A stretch of DNA of 7,047 bases from Bacteroidota bacterium (lineage in GTDB: Bacteria; Bacteroidota; Bacteroidia; 2-12-FULL-35-15), in NCBI GenBank assembly GCA_021413595.1, contig JAIOQD010000242.1, positions 1 through 7,047 on the forward strand, given 5' to 3'. Shown piece by piece: positions 1 through 5,670 of the stretch (the stretch's first letter is position 1; each line of letters opens with the position of its first letter). The position numbers and the translations under genes are program-made. A model generated the notes under the pieces. It saw only the letters and a list, made by a program, of their open reading frames with translations, ran no database searches and was not told the DNA's origin.

Positions 1-21
1 TAAAATTAAAATTTAGAAATT

Positions 22-143
22 AATGTCGTTTACTTAAGGAGGAAATGTCAGTTCACAGTCTTCGGCAAGCTCTGACTGACTTTGCGCTGGTCATATTGAG
101 CTTGTCGAAATATGTGCGCTGGCATCTTAACTAAAACGACATT
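22..143. repeat. Imperfect palindromic intergenic element (MITE-like or hairpin repeat)
   Basis: The 161 bases left of the DUF4350 stop codon hold one long imperfect inverted repeat and no gene. The outer arms, 22-38 and 126-143, read AATGTCGTTTACTTAAG against AATGTCGTTTTAGTTAAG on the other strand, differing by one mismatch and one extra base. The inner arms, 61-80 and 90-109, read TTCGGCAAGCTCTGACTGAC against TTCGACAAGCTCAATATGAC, enclosing a 9-base loop (81-89). The stretches between are weakly complementary (around 43-57 with 111-125), so the whole element can fold into one long hairpin. I recall the inner arm as resembling a short repeat scattered through many Bacteroidota genomes, but could not check copy number. 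The flanks (gaaatt on the left, gaatta on the right) are similar but not a clean target-site duplication. It may be a miniature mobile element, or a stem that ends or stabilises the minus-strand transcript. Confidence 0.75.
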
Positions 144-161
144 GAATTATAAAATAAAATT

Positions 162-1244
162 TCATCGTTTACTTTGCTTTTGAAAATCCTCGATCATTCC
201 GTTTAATTTTAAAAGTTCTTGTTGTGTTACCGTTGGTTTAATACTTATATCTGAAAAGTAGTAAAATAGATCATAAACTTTTTGCTCTTCAATTCCGGAT
301 AAGTTGACGATCCGTTTAATAAATGCCTCGTCATAAATGGTGGTTTTAATTTGAAATGCAGTTCGAATGTGCTCAAGAAAATAAAGGATTTTTTTATCGG
401 CAATATTTTTGTGATCTCCTGTTTGATAATATAATGTGCCAACAATGTCAACAAATTGTAATGTTGTGTTTTTGAATGGCACTATAACAGGAATAATACT
501 TTGCTTGCGCTTGGCACCAAAGATCATAAATAAAAATATGGACAAAATAAGCAAGTAATATGCTTTGAGTAATAATGAATTATTAAAAATGACACGTAAA
601 GGATTATCGCTTTTCTCGTTTCCTGCCTTATAATATTCGTCCCAAATGATGGATTGGTTGGGTAAATAGGAAAGTGCCCTATAAACATAAGGGTAATTAG
701 CACTCACAAAATGATAATTGCTAAACGCTTCGGGCAGTGTATTTATGAATATCTGTCCTTTACCAATTTTAAACTTAATAAAATTAATTCTCTTAGTATG
801 GTAGCTTCCTAAAACAACACTTCTTGCAGTATCAAACGATTTAAGATAGGTGCCTTCCACACCTTTGCTATAAACATAGTCGCTTGATTTTTGTAAAGTT
901 GGATTGTCGAAATTACTTTTTACGGTGTCACGTGATCTATAAAGACTTGAAAAAATAGTTGAATCATTTTTGACAAGGTTTCCTATGTCAAAATAATTGT
1001 CGGTTTTAAGTTTCAGAGCATCTGCGAACTTTCCTTCAAAATGATTAGCAGAAATAAACACATTGTTACCAAGAGAGGCAAATTTTAATAGTTCCCGGGT
1101 GTCTAATGTATCTGGTTTAAATACATTATTGATGATAATATAATTATGATTTTTGAAATTTACTTTGTTCAGCTTAGTATATAAGGGGATGTCTACATTT
1201 GAAATGTTTTTCGAAGGGAAAGTTACCGTACCAAATATATTCAT
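162..1244 (-). CDS. DUF4350 domain-containing membrane protein, N-terminally truncated
   Basis: The DUF4350 family is found beside MoxR/DUF58/DUF4129 genes; its biochemical role is not known to me. Visible family features are the stretch YIIINNVFKPD...LLKFASLGNNVFISANHF (residues 35-69), GKGQIFINTLPEAFSNYHF (161-179), WDEYY (201-205), one membrane helix at about 226-244, a basic GAKRKQ just after it, and a helical C-terminal domain (about 255-358) that should be cytoplasmic. Family members normally begin with a membrane helix and a PYG-like segment roughly 50-80 residues before the point where this protein starts; both are missing. Similarity seems to begin near FPSKNISNVDIPLY (9-22). The ATG at 1244 lies inside the DUF4129 gene, in the +1 frame, and residues 1-8 only re-read its YEYIWYGNF codons. 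The frame stays open to a stop at 1296-1298 but shows no helix there. The exported part therefore lacks its N-terminal anchor, and the protein may not be functional. Family call sure; start and functionality doubtful. Confidence 0.8.
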   Translation of the reverse strand: MNIFGTVTFPSKNISNVDIPLYTKLNKVNFKNHNYIIINNVFKPDTLDTRELLKFASLGNNVFISANHFEGKFADALKLKTDNYFDIGNLVKNDSTIFSSLYRSRDTVKSNFDNPTLQKSSDYVYSKGVEGTYLKSFDTARSVVLGSYHTKRINFIKFKIGKGQIFINTLPEAFSNYHFVSANYPYVYRALSYLPNQSIIWDEYYKAGNEKSDNPLRVIFNNSLLLKAYYLLILSIFLFMIFGAKRKQSIIPVIVPFKNTTLQFVDIVGTLYYQTGDHKNIADKKILYFLEHIRTAFQIKTTIYDEAFIKRIVNLSGIEEQKVYDLFYYFSDISIKPTVTQQELLKLNGMIEDFQKQSKR

Positions 1245-1881
1245 ACGAGATCGCCAGCTCTTTGAAGTGCTTGTTATACTTGCTGTTTGAAAGTTCTATT
1301 AAATAATCGTTATTGGTTTTATCAATTTTCCATGAGATAAGATTCTTGTCTGTTAATTCTTTTAGAAGTTTTAAGAAGTGCAAACGTACCGCTCTTCTAA
1401 AATCTTTTTCGGAAAGTGCGATTGTAATTAATTCATTGAAATTGATCTTATGAATATCCTCTTCAAATTCTTTGAAATCAATGGGGATGCTTGCACTTTT
1501 TCCATAAAATAAAGCACGTACATTGTTTTTTAAAAGCAAGACTATAATTAATACAATTGCAGCTATAACCAGCGCATATTTTAAAATAAGCAATCCTACG
1601 GAACCTTCTTTGCTGTTGAGAAGTTCAGCCATCTGTCGCCAAATCCAATCTTTAAAACGTTCCCAAAGTGTTTTTGGGGCGGGACCAATGTGGTCATATT
1701 TATAGTCACTGTTATTTAATAGTTGACTCTGTTTATTGATATCAGCCTGGCGAACTTCAACTTTAGAAGAATCGAAAATAAGTGTGTTCTGTATTTTTAT
1801 AGAATCATTTGCGCAATAGCCATTTACTCCATATAGTAAACCATATAGTACTAAAATAGCTGTAAAGTAAAAGACTCTCAT
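1174..1881 (-). CDS. DUF4129 domain-containing protein (signal peptide plus one membrane helix)
   Basis: A 235-residue protein of the DUF4129 group found in MoxR/DUF58 envelope loci. Residues 1-24 (MRVFYFTAILVLYGLLYGVN...) look like a signal peptide, with a likely cut near GYCA/NDS. A short exported part follows, then WERFKDWIW (73-81), a membrane helix at about 97-117, and a cytoplasmic domain with FRRAVRLHFLKLLKELTDKNLISW (161-184), KTNNDYLIEL (188-197) and the hallmark YEYIWYGNFPFEK (213-225). I chose the ATG at 1881: it puts the signal peptide at the N-terminus and leaves 28 bases after the upstream gene, whereas the ATG at 1959 would add 26 unlikely residues and overlap that gene by 50 bases. 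After FPFEK the family usually runs on for about ten residues. Here the frame passes into sequence that codes for DUF4350 in the other frame and ends HFKCRHPLIY, so the natural C-terminus appears to be lost. No clear ribosome binding site is visible. Confidence 0.82.
   Translation of the reverse strand: MRVFYFTAILVLYGLLYGVNGYCANDSIKIQNTLIFDSSKVEVRQADINKQSQLLNNSDYKYDHIGPAPKTLWERFKDWIWRQMAELLNSKEGSVGLLILKYALVIAAIVLIIVLLLKNNVRALFYGKSASIPIDFKEFEEDIHKINFNELITIALSEKDFRRAVRLHFLKLLKELTDKNLISWKIDKTNNDYLIELSNSKYNKHFKELAISYEYIWYGNFPFEKHFKCRHPLIY
1207..1221 (-). other. Probable deletion junction between the DUF4129 and DUF4350 genes
   Basis: On the minus strand these 15 bases read TTTCCCTTCGAAAAA. In the DUF4129 frame they encode FPFEK, which ends that family's conserved core. 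In the +1 frame they fall in FPSKN, where the recognisable DUF4350 sequence starts. Everything normally found between the two points is absent: the DUF4129 tail and stop, the DUF4350 start, its N-terminal helix and its PYG-like segment. A short stretch shared by both parent genes at this spot would explain the join. This is inferred from my memory of the families, not from an alignment. Confidence 0.55.
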
Positions 1882-1909
1882 TTTGCGACATTCTGCAAAC
1901 CGGAAGAGG

Positions 1910-2869
1910 TTAATAGTGCTGCTCCACATTATTATTGGGTGTTTTACCGATTTCGTCAATTCGTTCCATTAAACCAATGTTATCTTTTTGTTCGGCCAGA
2001 CTGAAATAATGGAAAGCACTGATCACATATAAACCGCTGTATAATAATGTGCTGCAAAAAGTACAAACGGAAGCAACGATCAGAAAAGGTATAGAAACAT
2101 CACCGTATGCATCTTTTAAATGACTGAACATAAGCACTATTTGATATACTGCTTGCGGAAGCGCAAATATAAAGGAAATGAGTCCAACCGCCATTACTGC
2201 ACAAACCATAATGATCCAGGTCCACCAAAAATTACCACGCATTACTTGGCGTGTTCGGCCAAGGGCATTTAAGGCACTTCCGTCTTCTTTCATTTTTACC
2301 AAATAAACTACCGACAACTGCCACATTAATGGTGGTAGTAAAATGAGTAAGCCGAAAAATAAGGCTATTCCAAATAAAACTCCTAAAACAGGTGCTGCAC
2401 TTGCAATACCAAAAACAATTCCAACTACAAGAGCTACCGCAACTATTGCCAATAGCAGTAATAGAAAAAATACCGAAAATATATTTCCTATATTTTTTAG
2501 TACAGTACGCCCTACATCATTTATTGTAAAGCCGCCCGGACCTTTTTCCATATAATTGAGCATGAATGAAAAAACTGTTGCAAGAAGGAGCATGTTTGCA
2601 ACAATTGTAGCCAGGATAAATATTAAATAGGTCCAGCCGAATTGTGAAAACAGGTTCGACTGCCCCATTCGGGCGATCGAAAACATACTCAAGGCACTTG
2701 ATTGATAAAAAGCTCCGGCAATTGCACTAATAAGCACAAAGGGACCAGCTATATAGATCAATGATTGAAAAAAAAGTTTTAAGTTTTGGCGCAAAAATTT
2801 TACGGAAACATTAAATGTTTCTCCAAAGTCGCGTGCTTGCCGGAAAGTTATTTTTTCTTGATTATTCAT
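1910..2869 (-). CDS. Polytopic membrane protein of the SpoIIM/DUF4129 cluster (DUF4013-like)
   Basis: A 319-residue integral membrane protein with about six or seven hydrophobic segments, at roughly 35-58, 80-106, 128-154, 158-190 (long, perhaps two helices), 215-238 and 260-288. The N-terminus is polar and opens with FRQARDFGETFNVSVKFLRQN (9-29). A cytoplasmic-looking loop contains LVKMKEDGSALNALGRTRQVMRGNFWWTW (190-218), and the tail ends with LAEQKDNIGLMERIDEIG (291-308). The architecture resembles the DUF4013 / glycerophosphodiester phosphodiesterase membrane-domain group, whose members span the membrane several times and have no catalytic residues that I know of. I recognise the N-terminal and C-terminal motifs as usual for the Bacteroidota protein between SpoIIM and DUF4129, but do not know its function. 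It starts at an ATG 53 bases after the SpoIIM gene and ends 28 bases before the DUF4129 start, which suggests one operon. Confidence 0.75.
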   Translation of the reverse strand: MNNQEKITFRQARDFGETFNVSVKFLRQNLKLFFQSLIYIAGPFVLISAIAGAFYQSSALSMFSIARMGQSNLFSQFGWTYLIFILATIVANMLLLATVFSFMLNYMEKGPGGFTINDVGRTVLKNIGNIFSVFFLLLLLAIVAVALVVGIVFGIASAAPVLGVLFGIALFFGLLILLPPLMWQLSVVYLVKMKEDGSALNALGRTRQVMRGNFWWTWIIMVCAVMAVGLISFIFALPQAVYQIVLMFSHLKDAYGDVSIPFLIVASVCTFCSTLLYSGLYVISAFHYFSLAEQKDNIGLMERIDEIGKTPNNNVEQHY

Positions 2870-2922
2870 TTTTTAATTTTAATTTTTTTGTCCTATTCGA
2901 TACTATTATTCCGAATTTGGAT

Positions 2923-3906
2923 TTATGCGTTTCTTATTTGTTTGATCTCATCATTGGATAATTTGTTCAGGTAAATCGGATAAATAATAAAATATCCTAT
3001 AATGAATAAAAGGGAGCTGCCGATAATTGATAAACTTAACCACATGGGCATTTGCGAATATCGAGTAACAAAACTTTCTAAAAATCCGGCTACTATAAAT
3101 ACCGGAACTAAACCAATAACAATTTTCACTCCTTGTTTAGCTCCGTTAATAAAGGACGCTCCGCGTGAATACGTTCCGGGAAACAAAATACTGTTTCCCA
3201 TCACCAAACCTGCACACCCTGCAATGATGATAGCCGATATTTCTAATGTTCCATGGATCCAGATAACTAGAACCGATTGTAACAATAGCCCCTTCGCGTA
3301 AAAAAAATATTGAAACGCACCAAGCATTATTCCGTTATATAAAAGCATAACACCGGTCCCAAAAGAAAATAATATTCCTAATACAAAACATATAAATGCC
3401 ACCCGTATGTTATTGATAGTAATGCCAAAGAACATATCTATTTGATTCATACTTTTGTAAACGGCCATTGGGTCTCCTTTGTCAATGTTTTCAAGGGTCA
3501 TATTCACATAACTGTCGCCAAGGATCAGCCGCACAAATGTGTCGTCATAGGCAGCAGAAACAATACCAATAAGCATGGCTATTGAAAATATTAAGAAGGC
3601 ATACAATAATTGTTTGTGTGAGTTTTTAAAAATAAAGGGCAATTCATATTTCCAAAAAGTGATGATACGCCTGCTTTTTTCTTTTTTGTTTTTGTAAATT
3701 TCCTGGTGTACACGCGCAGCTATTGAATTTAGATATTGTGTAGTTTTTGATTTTGGGTAATTGGTTTTTGAATAGGATAAATCATCAGTGAGCTGAACAA
3801 ATAGATCAGCCATTAAATCAGGATTGGACTCGCCTTTACTCGTAATAAGTGATTCAAATTGCTCCCACTTAGCTGCATTTTGATTTAGAAAAGTTATTTC
3901 TTTCAC
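2923..3906 (-). CDS. SpoIIM-family (stage II sporulation protein M-like) membrane protein
   Basis: A 327-residue member of the SpoIIM / DUF95 family. In Bacillus, SpoIIM works with SpoIID and SpoIIP in septal peptidoglycan remodelling; non-sporulating bacteria carry relatives in MoxR-linked loci, where the role is unclear, so no sporulation is implied here. The N-terminal 95 residues are soluble and charged (FLNQNAAKWEQFESL at 6-20, then a basic stretch at 71-82). Membrane segments follow at about 98-118, 165-190, 193-203, 210-235, 256-280 and 288-313. The family signature is visible in IWIHGTLEISAIIIAGCAGL (215-234), with His218 and Glu222, and in INNIRVAF (164-171). The start is a GTG: a stop codon lies one codon upstream (3910-3912), and the N-terminal motif typical of Bacteroidota homologues begins right at this GTG. 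It is the first gene of the minus-strand operon and diverges from the RDD gene. Confidence 0.9.
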   Translation of the reverse strand: MKEITFLNQNAAKWEQFESLITSKGESNPDLMADLFVQLTDDLSYSKTNYPKSKTTQYLNSIAARVHQEIYKNKKEKSRRIITFWKYELPFIFKNSHKQLLYAFLIFSIAMLIGIVSAAYDDTFVRLILGDSYVNMTLENIDKGDPMAVYKSMNQIDMFFGITINNIRVAFICFVLGILFSFGTGVMLLYNGIMLGAFQYFFYAKGLLLQSVLVIWIHGTLEISAIIIAGCAGLVMGNSILFPGTYSRGASFINGAKQGVKIVIGLVPVFIVAGFLESFVTRYSQMPMWLSLSIIGSSLLFIIGYFIIYPIYLNKLSNDEIKQIRNA

Positions 3907-4088
3907 AATTTAATTTATTGTTCGGTTTTATTTAATAATTTGTAAAAAGAGTTCGCCTTACAATGCCTAAATGCTCTTCTGTAAATTTATAAAAAAAAAT
4001 CATTAAAAAATTGTTTGGCTTAAATACTTTAGAATAGTTAATTTTATATGGTTTCTAATTAAAATAAACGATCTTCCACTTGGTTGTT
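3907..4088. other. Divergent intergenic region between the SpoIIM and RDD genes
   Basis: These 182 very AT-rich bases separate two outward-facing transcripts and should carry promoters for both. On the plus strand a plausible promoter is annotated separately. On the minus strand the only TAnnTTTG-like box I see is TAAATTTA (3982-3989), without a convincing TTTG upstream at the right distance, so the operon promoter cannot be placed with confidence. No repeat, hairpin or small gene is apparent. Confidence 0.5.
4014..4046 (+). promoter_or_regulatory. Candidate Bacteroidota sigma-A-type promoter for the RDD gene
   Basis: TTTG at 4014-4017 and TAATTTTA at 4039-4046 match the Bacteroidota -33 TTTG and -7 TAnnTTTG boxes (the second with 7 of 8 positions) with 21 bases between them. 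A start site near 4052 would leave a leader of about 37 bases before the ATG at 4089. Such boxes arise easily in AT-rich DNA, so this is a suggestion only. Confidence 0.35.
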
Positions 4089-4802
4089 ATGGATAACATT
4101 AGCATACATACTACTCAAAATGTCGATATTGAATATCAGCTCGCCAGTATTGGTGATCGGATCTTAGCAACATTGTTGGACTACTTATTTTTTTTAGCTT
4201 ATTTTTTATTAATCCTATTAATAGCAGCACTTACTACCTGGGAGATTTTTAACAGCATCGCCATTGTGTCAATTCTTGTTTTACCCATTTTGTTTTATGA
4301 TTTAATTTGTGAAGTTTTTTTTCAAGGGAAATCATTTGGTAAGATGATCATGAAAATTAAGGTGGTTATGTTGGATGGTACACAAGCCAATTTCGGGGCG
4401 TATTTATTACGTTGGCTGTTGCGAATTATCGACATGCGATTGTTTGGAGGTGCCCTTGCGCTAATAACGATATTGATCAATGGTAAAGGTCAACGAATTG
4501 GTGATATGGCAGCGGGAACAACAGTAATAAAAATGAAACAAAAAGTGCAGTTAAGCGATACCATTTTCAATAAATTAAAACCTGATTATTCCTTAGTTTT
4601 TCCGGAAGTATCAAGGCTCACTGATAATGATGTAGCTATTATTAAAGAAGTAATGCAGGTATGTGTTCAGTCAAATAATTTCGAAGCCATCGATAAACTT
4701 GTTTTAAAAACAAAAGCGACAATGGGTGTTACCAGCAATCTGCCTCATTCACAATTTTTAAGTGCGGTTATTCAGGATTATAATTACCTCGGCAATAATT
4801 AA
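4089..4802 (+). CDS. RDD family membrane protein with C-terminal extension
   Basis: A 237-residue protein with a full RDD domain. Typical elements are LASIGDRILATLLDYL (18-33, with Arg24 and Asp31), FFQGKSFGKMIMKIKVVMLDG (77-97), RWLLRIIDMRLFGG (108-121) and QRIGDMAAGTTVI (135-147). Membrane segments lie at about 29-49, 55-78 and 117-131. Some RDD proteins have been linked to ion transport, but most, including those of MoxR/SpoIIM loci, have no assigned role. Residues 149-237 form a polar extension with predicted helices and no known domain that I can name. I prefer the ATG at 4089 to the TTG at 4080, because relatives begin about here with M-x-x-I-x-I-x-T-T-Q-N-V. It diverges from the SpoIIM operon, a common arrangement for this locus, and its stop overlaps the stop of the convergent gene by 4 bases. 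Confidence 0.9.
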   Translation: MDNISIHTTQNVDIEYQLASIGDRILATLLDYLFFLAYFLLILLIAALTTWEIFNSIAIVSILVLPILFYDLICEVFFQGKSFGKMIMKIKVVMLDGTQANFGAYLLRWLLRIIDMRLFGGALALITILINGKGQRIGDMAAGTTVIKMKQKVQLSDTIFNKLKPDYSLVFPEVSRLTDNDVAIIKEVMQVCVQSNNFEAIDKLVLKTKATMGVTSNLPHSQFLSAVIQDYNYLGNN

Positions 4803-5383
4803 TTAAATTCACAATTGCTTATCTTGTCGAAACCAAAGAGACCGGTTTCAAATGTAATTCTAACTTTATTCACGTCAAATGAAGCATCGTCCATGTGCTC
4901 CCCTATATATGTGTTCAGATTTCTTTCTAAAGCTCTGTTTTGTACGCCACCACCGATTATTATTTCGTTGTAGTATCCTTTCCTCGAAATAGTATATGTC
5001 TCGGAGTGCTCAGCAATGCTGATGCTGTAATTCAATAATAAAATAAAATTTAATAAACACATTCCAAATCCAATAAAAGCATACATAGCAAATTGATTAT
5101 ACGCCATTTCGATATGATCTTTTACATATTTCCATTGAAACAAACCAAGAAGCCCACAGCCAAAAAACATAAAAAATATCGAACCAATACCGATCACAAT
5201 TACAGAGGTAAACCAAAAAAGTAGCGGAATACTGATGCAGCCGCAAACAATCATGATCATGGCTGCATAAACACCTTTATCTCGAATAAATTTTTTTATT
5301 TTTTTTTGCAAAATGTTGTTTGTATCATTAAGATATTCAAATATACGAAAATAGGGAGCTTTAATAGGAAATTTTTTAGCCAA
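4799..5383 (-). CDS. Hypothetical membrane protein, three predicted helices
   Basis: A 194-residue protein whose family I do not recognise. Residues 1-36 are polar and basic (KKFPIKAPYFRIFEYL at 3-18; QKKIKKFIRDKG at 26-37). Three hydrophobic segments follow at about 39-59, 60-83 and 98-120. The last 70 residues are polar, include IIIGGGVQNRALERNLNTYI (141-160), and look like a small folded domain. The frame is closed by a stop at 5387-5389, so the first usable codon is the TTG at 5383; the next Met is residue 42, inside the first helix, which is less likely as a start. Either the gene uses TTG, or the original ATG has been lost. It converges on the RDD gene with a 4-base overlap of the two stops, and its upstream side faces the palindromic element at 5432-5528. 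Codon composition resembles the neighbours, with no obvious sign of transfer. Confidence 0.7.
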   Translation of the reverse strand: MAKKFPIKAPYFRIFEYLNDTNNILQKKIKKFIRDKGVYAAMIMIVCGCISIPLLFWFTSVIVIGIGSIFFMFFGCGLLGLFQWKYVKDHIEMAYNQFAMYAFIGFGMCLLNFILLLNYSISIAEHSETYTISRKGYYNEIIIGGGVQNRALERNLNTYIGEHMDDASFDVNKVRITFETGLFGFDKISNCEFN

Positions 5384-5431
5384 GAATCAGTTCTTCGCAA
5401 TGGAATTTCACAGATAAGAAGCTCGATTAAA

Positions 5432-5528
5432 TGTCATCCCGATTGGCTTTTTCGCCAAGAGGGATCTTGTATTCGTAAGCCGTATCATTCTTAAATAGCA
5501 AGATCCCTCATCAAAATTCGGGATGACA
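5432..5528. repeat. 97-bp multi-stem palindromic repeat
   Basis: The ends are perfect inverted repeats of 11 bases, TGTCATCCCGA (5432-5442) with TCGGGATGACA (5518-5528). Directly inside on the left, TTGGC/GCCAA (5443-5447 with 5454-5458) forms a small side hairpin. Right next to it GAGGGATCTTG (5459-5469) pairs perfectly with CAAGATCCCTC (5499-5509). Inside that, TATT-cg-TAAG (5470-5479) pairs with CTTAAATA (5490-5497), leaving a 10-base loop. Almost every base is accounted for by pairing. I recall TGTCATCCCGA...GGGATCTTG sequences as dispersed intergenic repeats in Sphingobacteriaceae, but could not count copies. No protein is encoded. It could be a non-autonomous mobile element or a structured-RNA or protein-binding repeat. 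Confidence 0.8.
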
Positions 5529-5619
5529 CAGCGGTAGGTAGCTCAAAGAAATTAGCAATTAAAACCCATTCACTAATAAAATCGCTGATTAAATTTTAAG
5601 CTCTTACACAAATAAATTA

Positions 5620-5655
5620 TTTGTACTGCTCTGAAATTTTTCATTCTTACCTTTA
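5620..5655 (+). promoter_or_regulatory. Weak candidate promoter for the YyaL-like gene
   Basis: TTTG at 5620-5623 and TACCTTTA at 5648-5655 resemble the -33 TTTG and -7 TAnnTTTG boxes of Bacteroidota (7 of 8 positions in the second). The 24-base gap is slightly longer than usual. Transcription would begin about 10 bases before the ATG. Support is limited to this match. Confidence 0.25.
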
Positions 5656-5670
5656 CCCAAATTTTAACAA

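Larger units (their letters stand above)
5384..5670. other. Divergent intergenic region containing a palindromic element
   Basis: These 287 bases separate the minus-strand hypothetical gene from the plus-strand YyaL-like gene. The central third is the structured repeat at 5432-5528; the remainder is AT-rich and without a gene. Because both flanking genes point away, the element lies upstream of both and is not a shared terminator. A weak promoter candidate for the YyaL-like gene is listed separately. For the minus-strand gene, TATCTGTG on that strand (5411-5418) loosely resembles a -7 box, but has no matching -33 box. Confidence 0.5.

Noticed and set aside
245..454. 69-codon minus-strand open frame inside the DUF4350 gene
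   Set aside because: It is an out-of-frame reading of the DUF4350 C-terminal domain, which matches its family in the main frame.
1882..1959. Longer start (ATG at 1959) for the DUF4129 protein
   Set aside because: It would put 26 polar residues before an obvious signal peptide and overlap the upstream gene by 50 bases.
1523..2974. Three short plus-strand open frames (1523-1705, 2343-2555, 2786-2974)
   Set aside because: All lie across the minus-strand operon genes, and their compositions reflect antisense reading of hydrophobic helices.
3002..3301. 99-codon plus-strand open frame
   Set aside because: It lies wholly inside the SpoIIM-family gene on the other strand, which has clear family motifs; the translated sequence is not protein-like and resembles no family.
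2923..3906. Evidence of a sporulation system
   Set aside because: SpoIIM-family proteins are common in non-sporulating bacteria and no other sporulation gene is present in the window.
5306..5494. 62-codon plus-strand open frame
   Set aside because: It covers the antisense of the hypothetical protein's N-terminus and runs into the palindromic repeat; no protein features are visible.
5432..5528. CRISPR-like repeat or rho-independent terminator
   Set aside because: There are no regularly spaced direct repeats, both flanking genes point away from it, and no T-run follows the stem.
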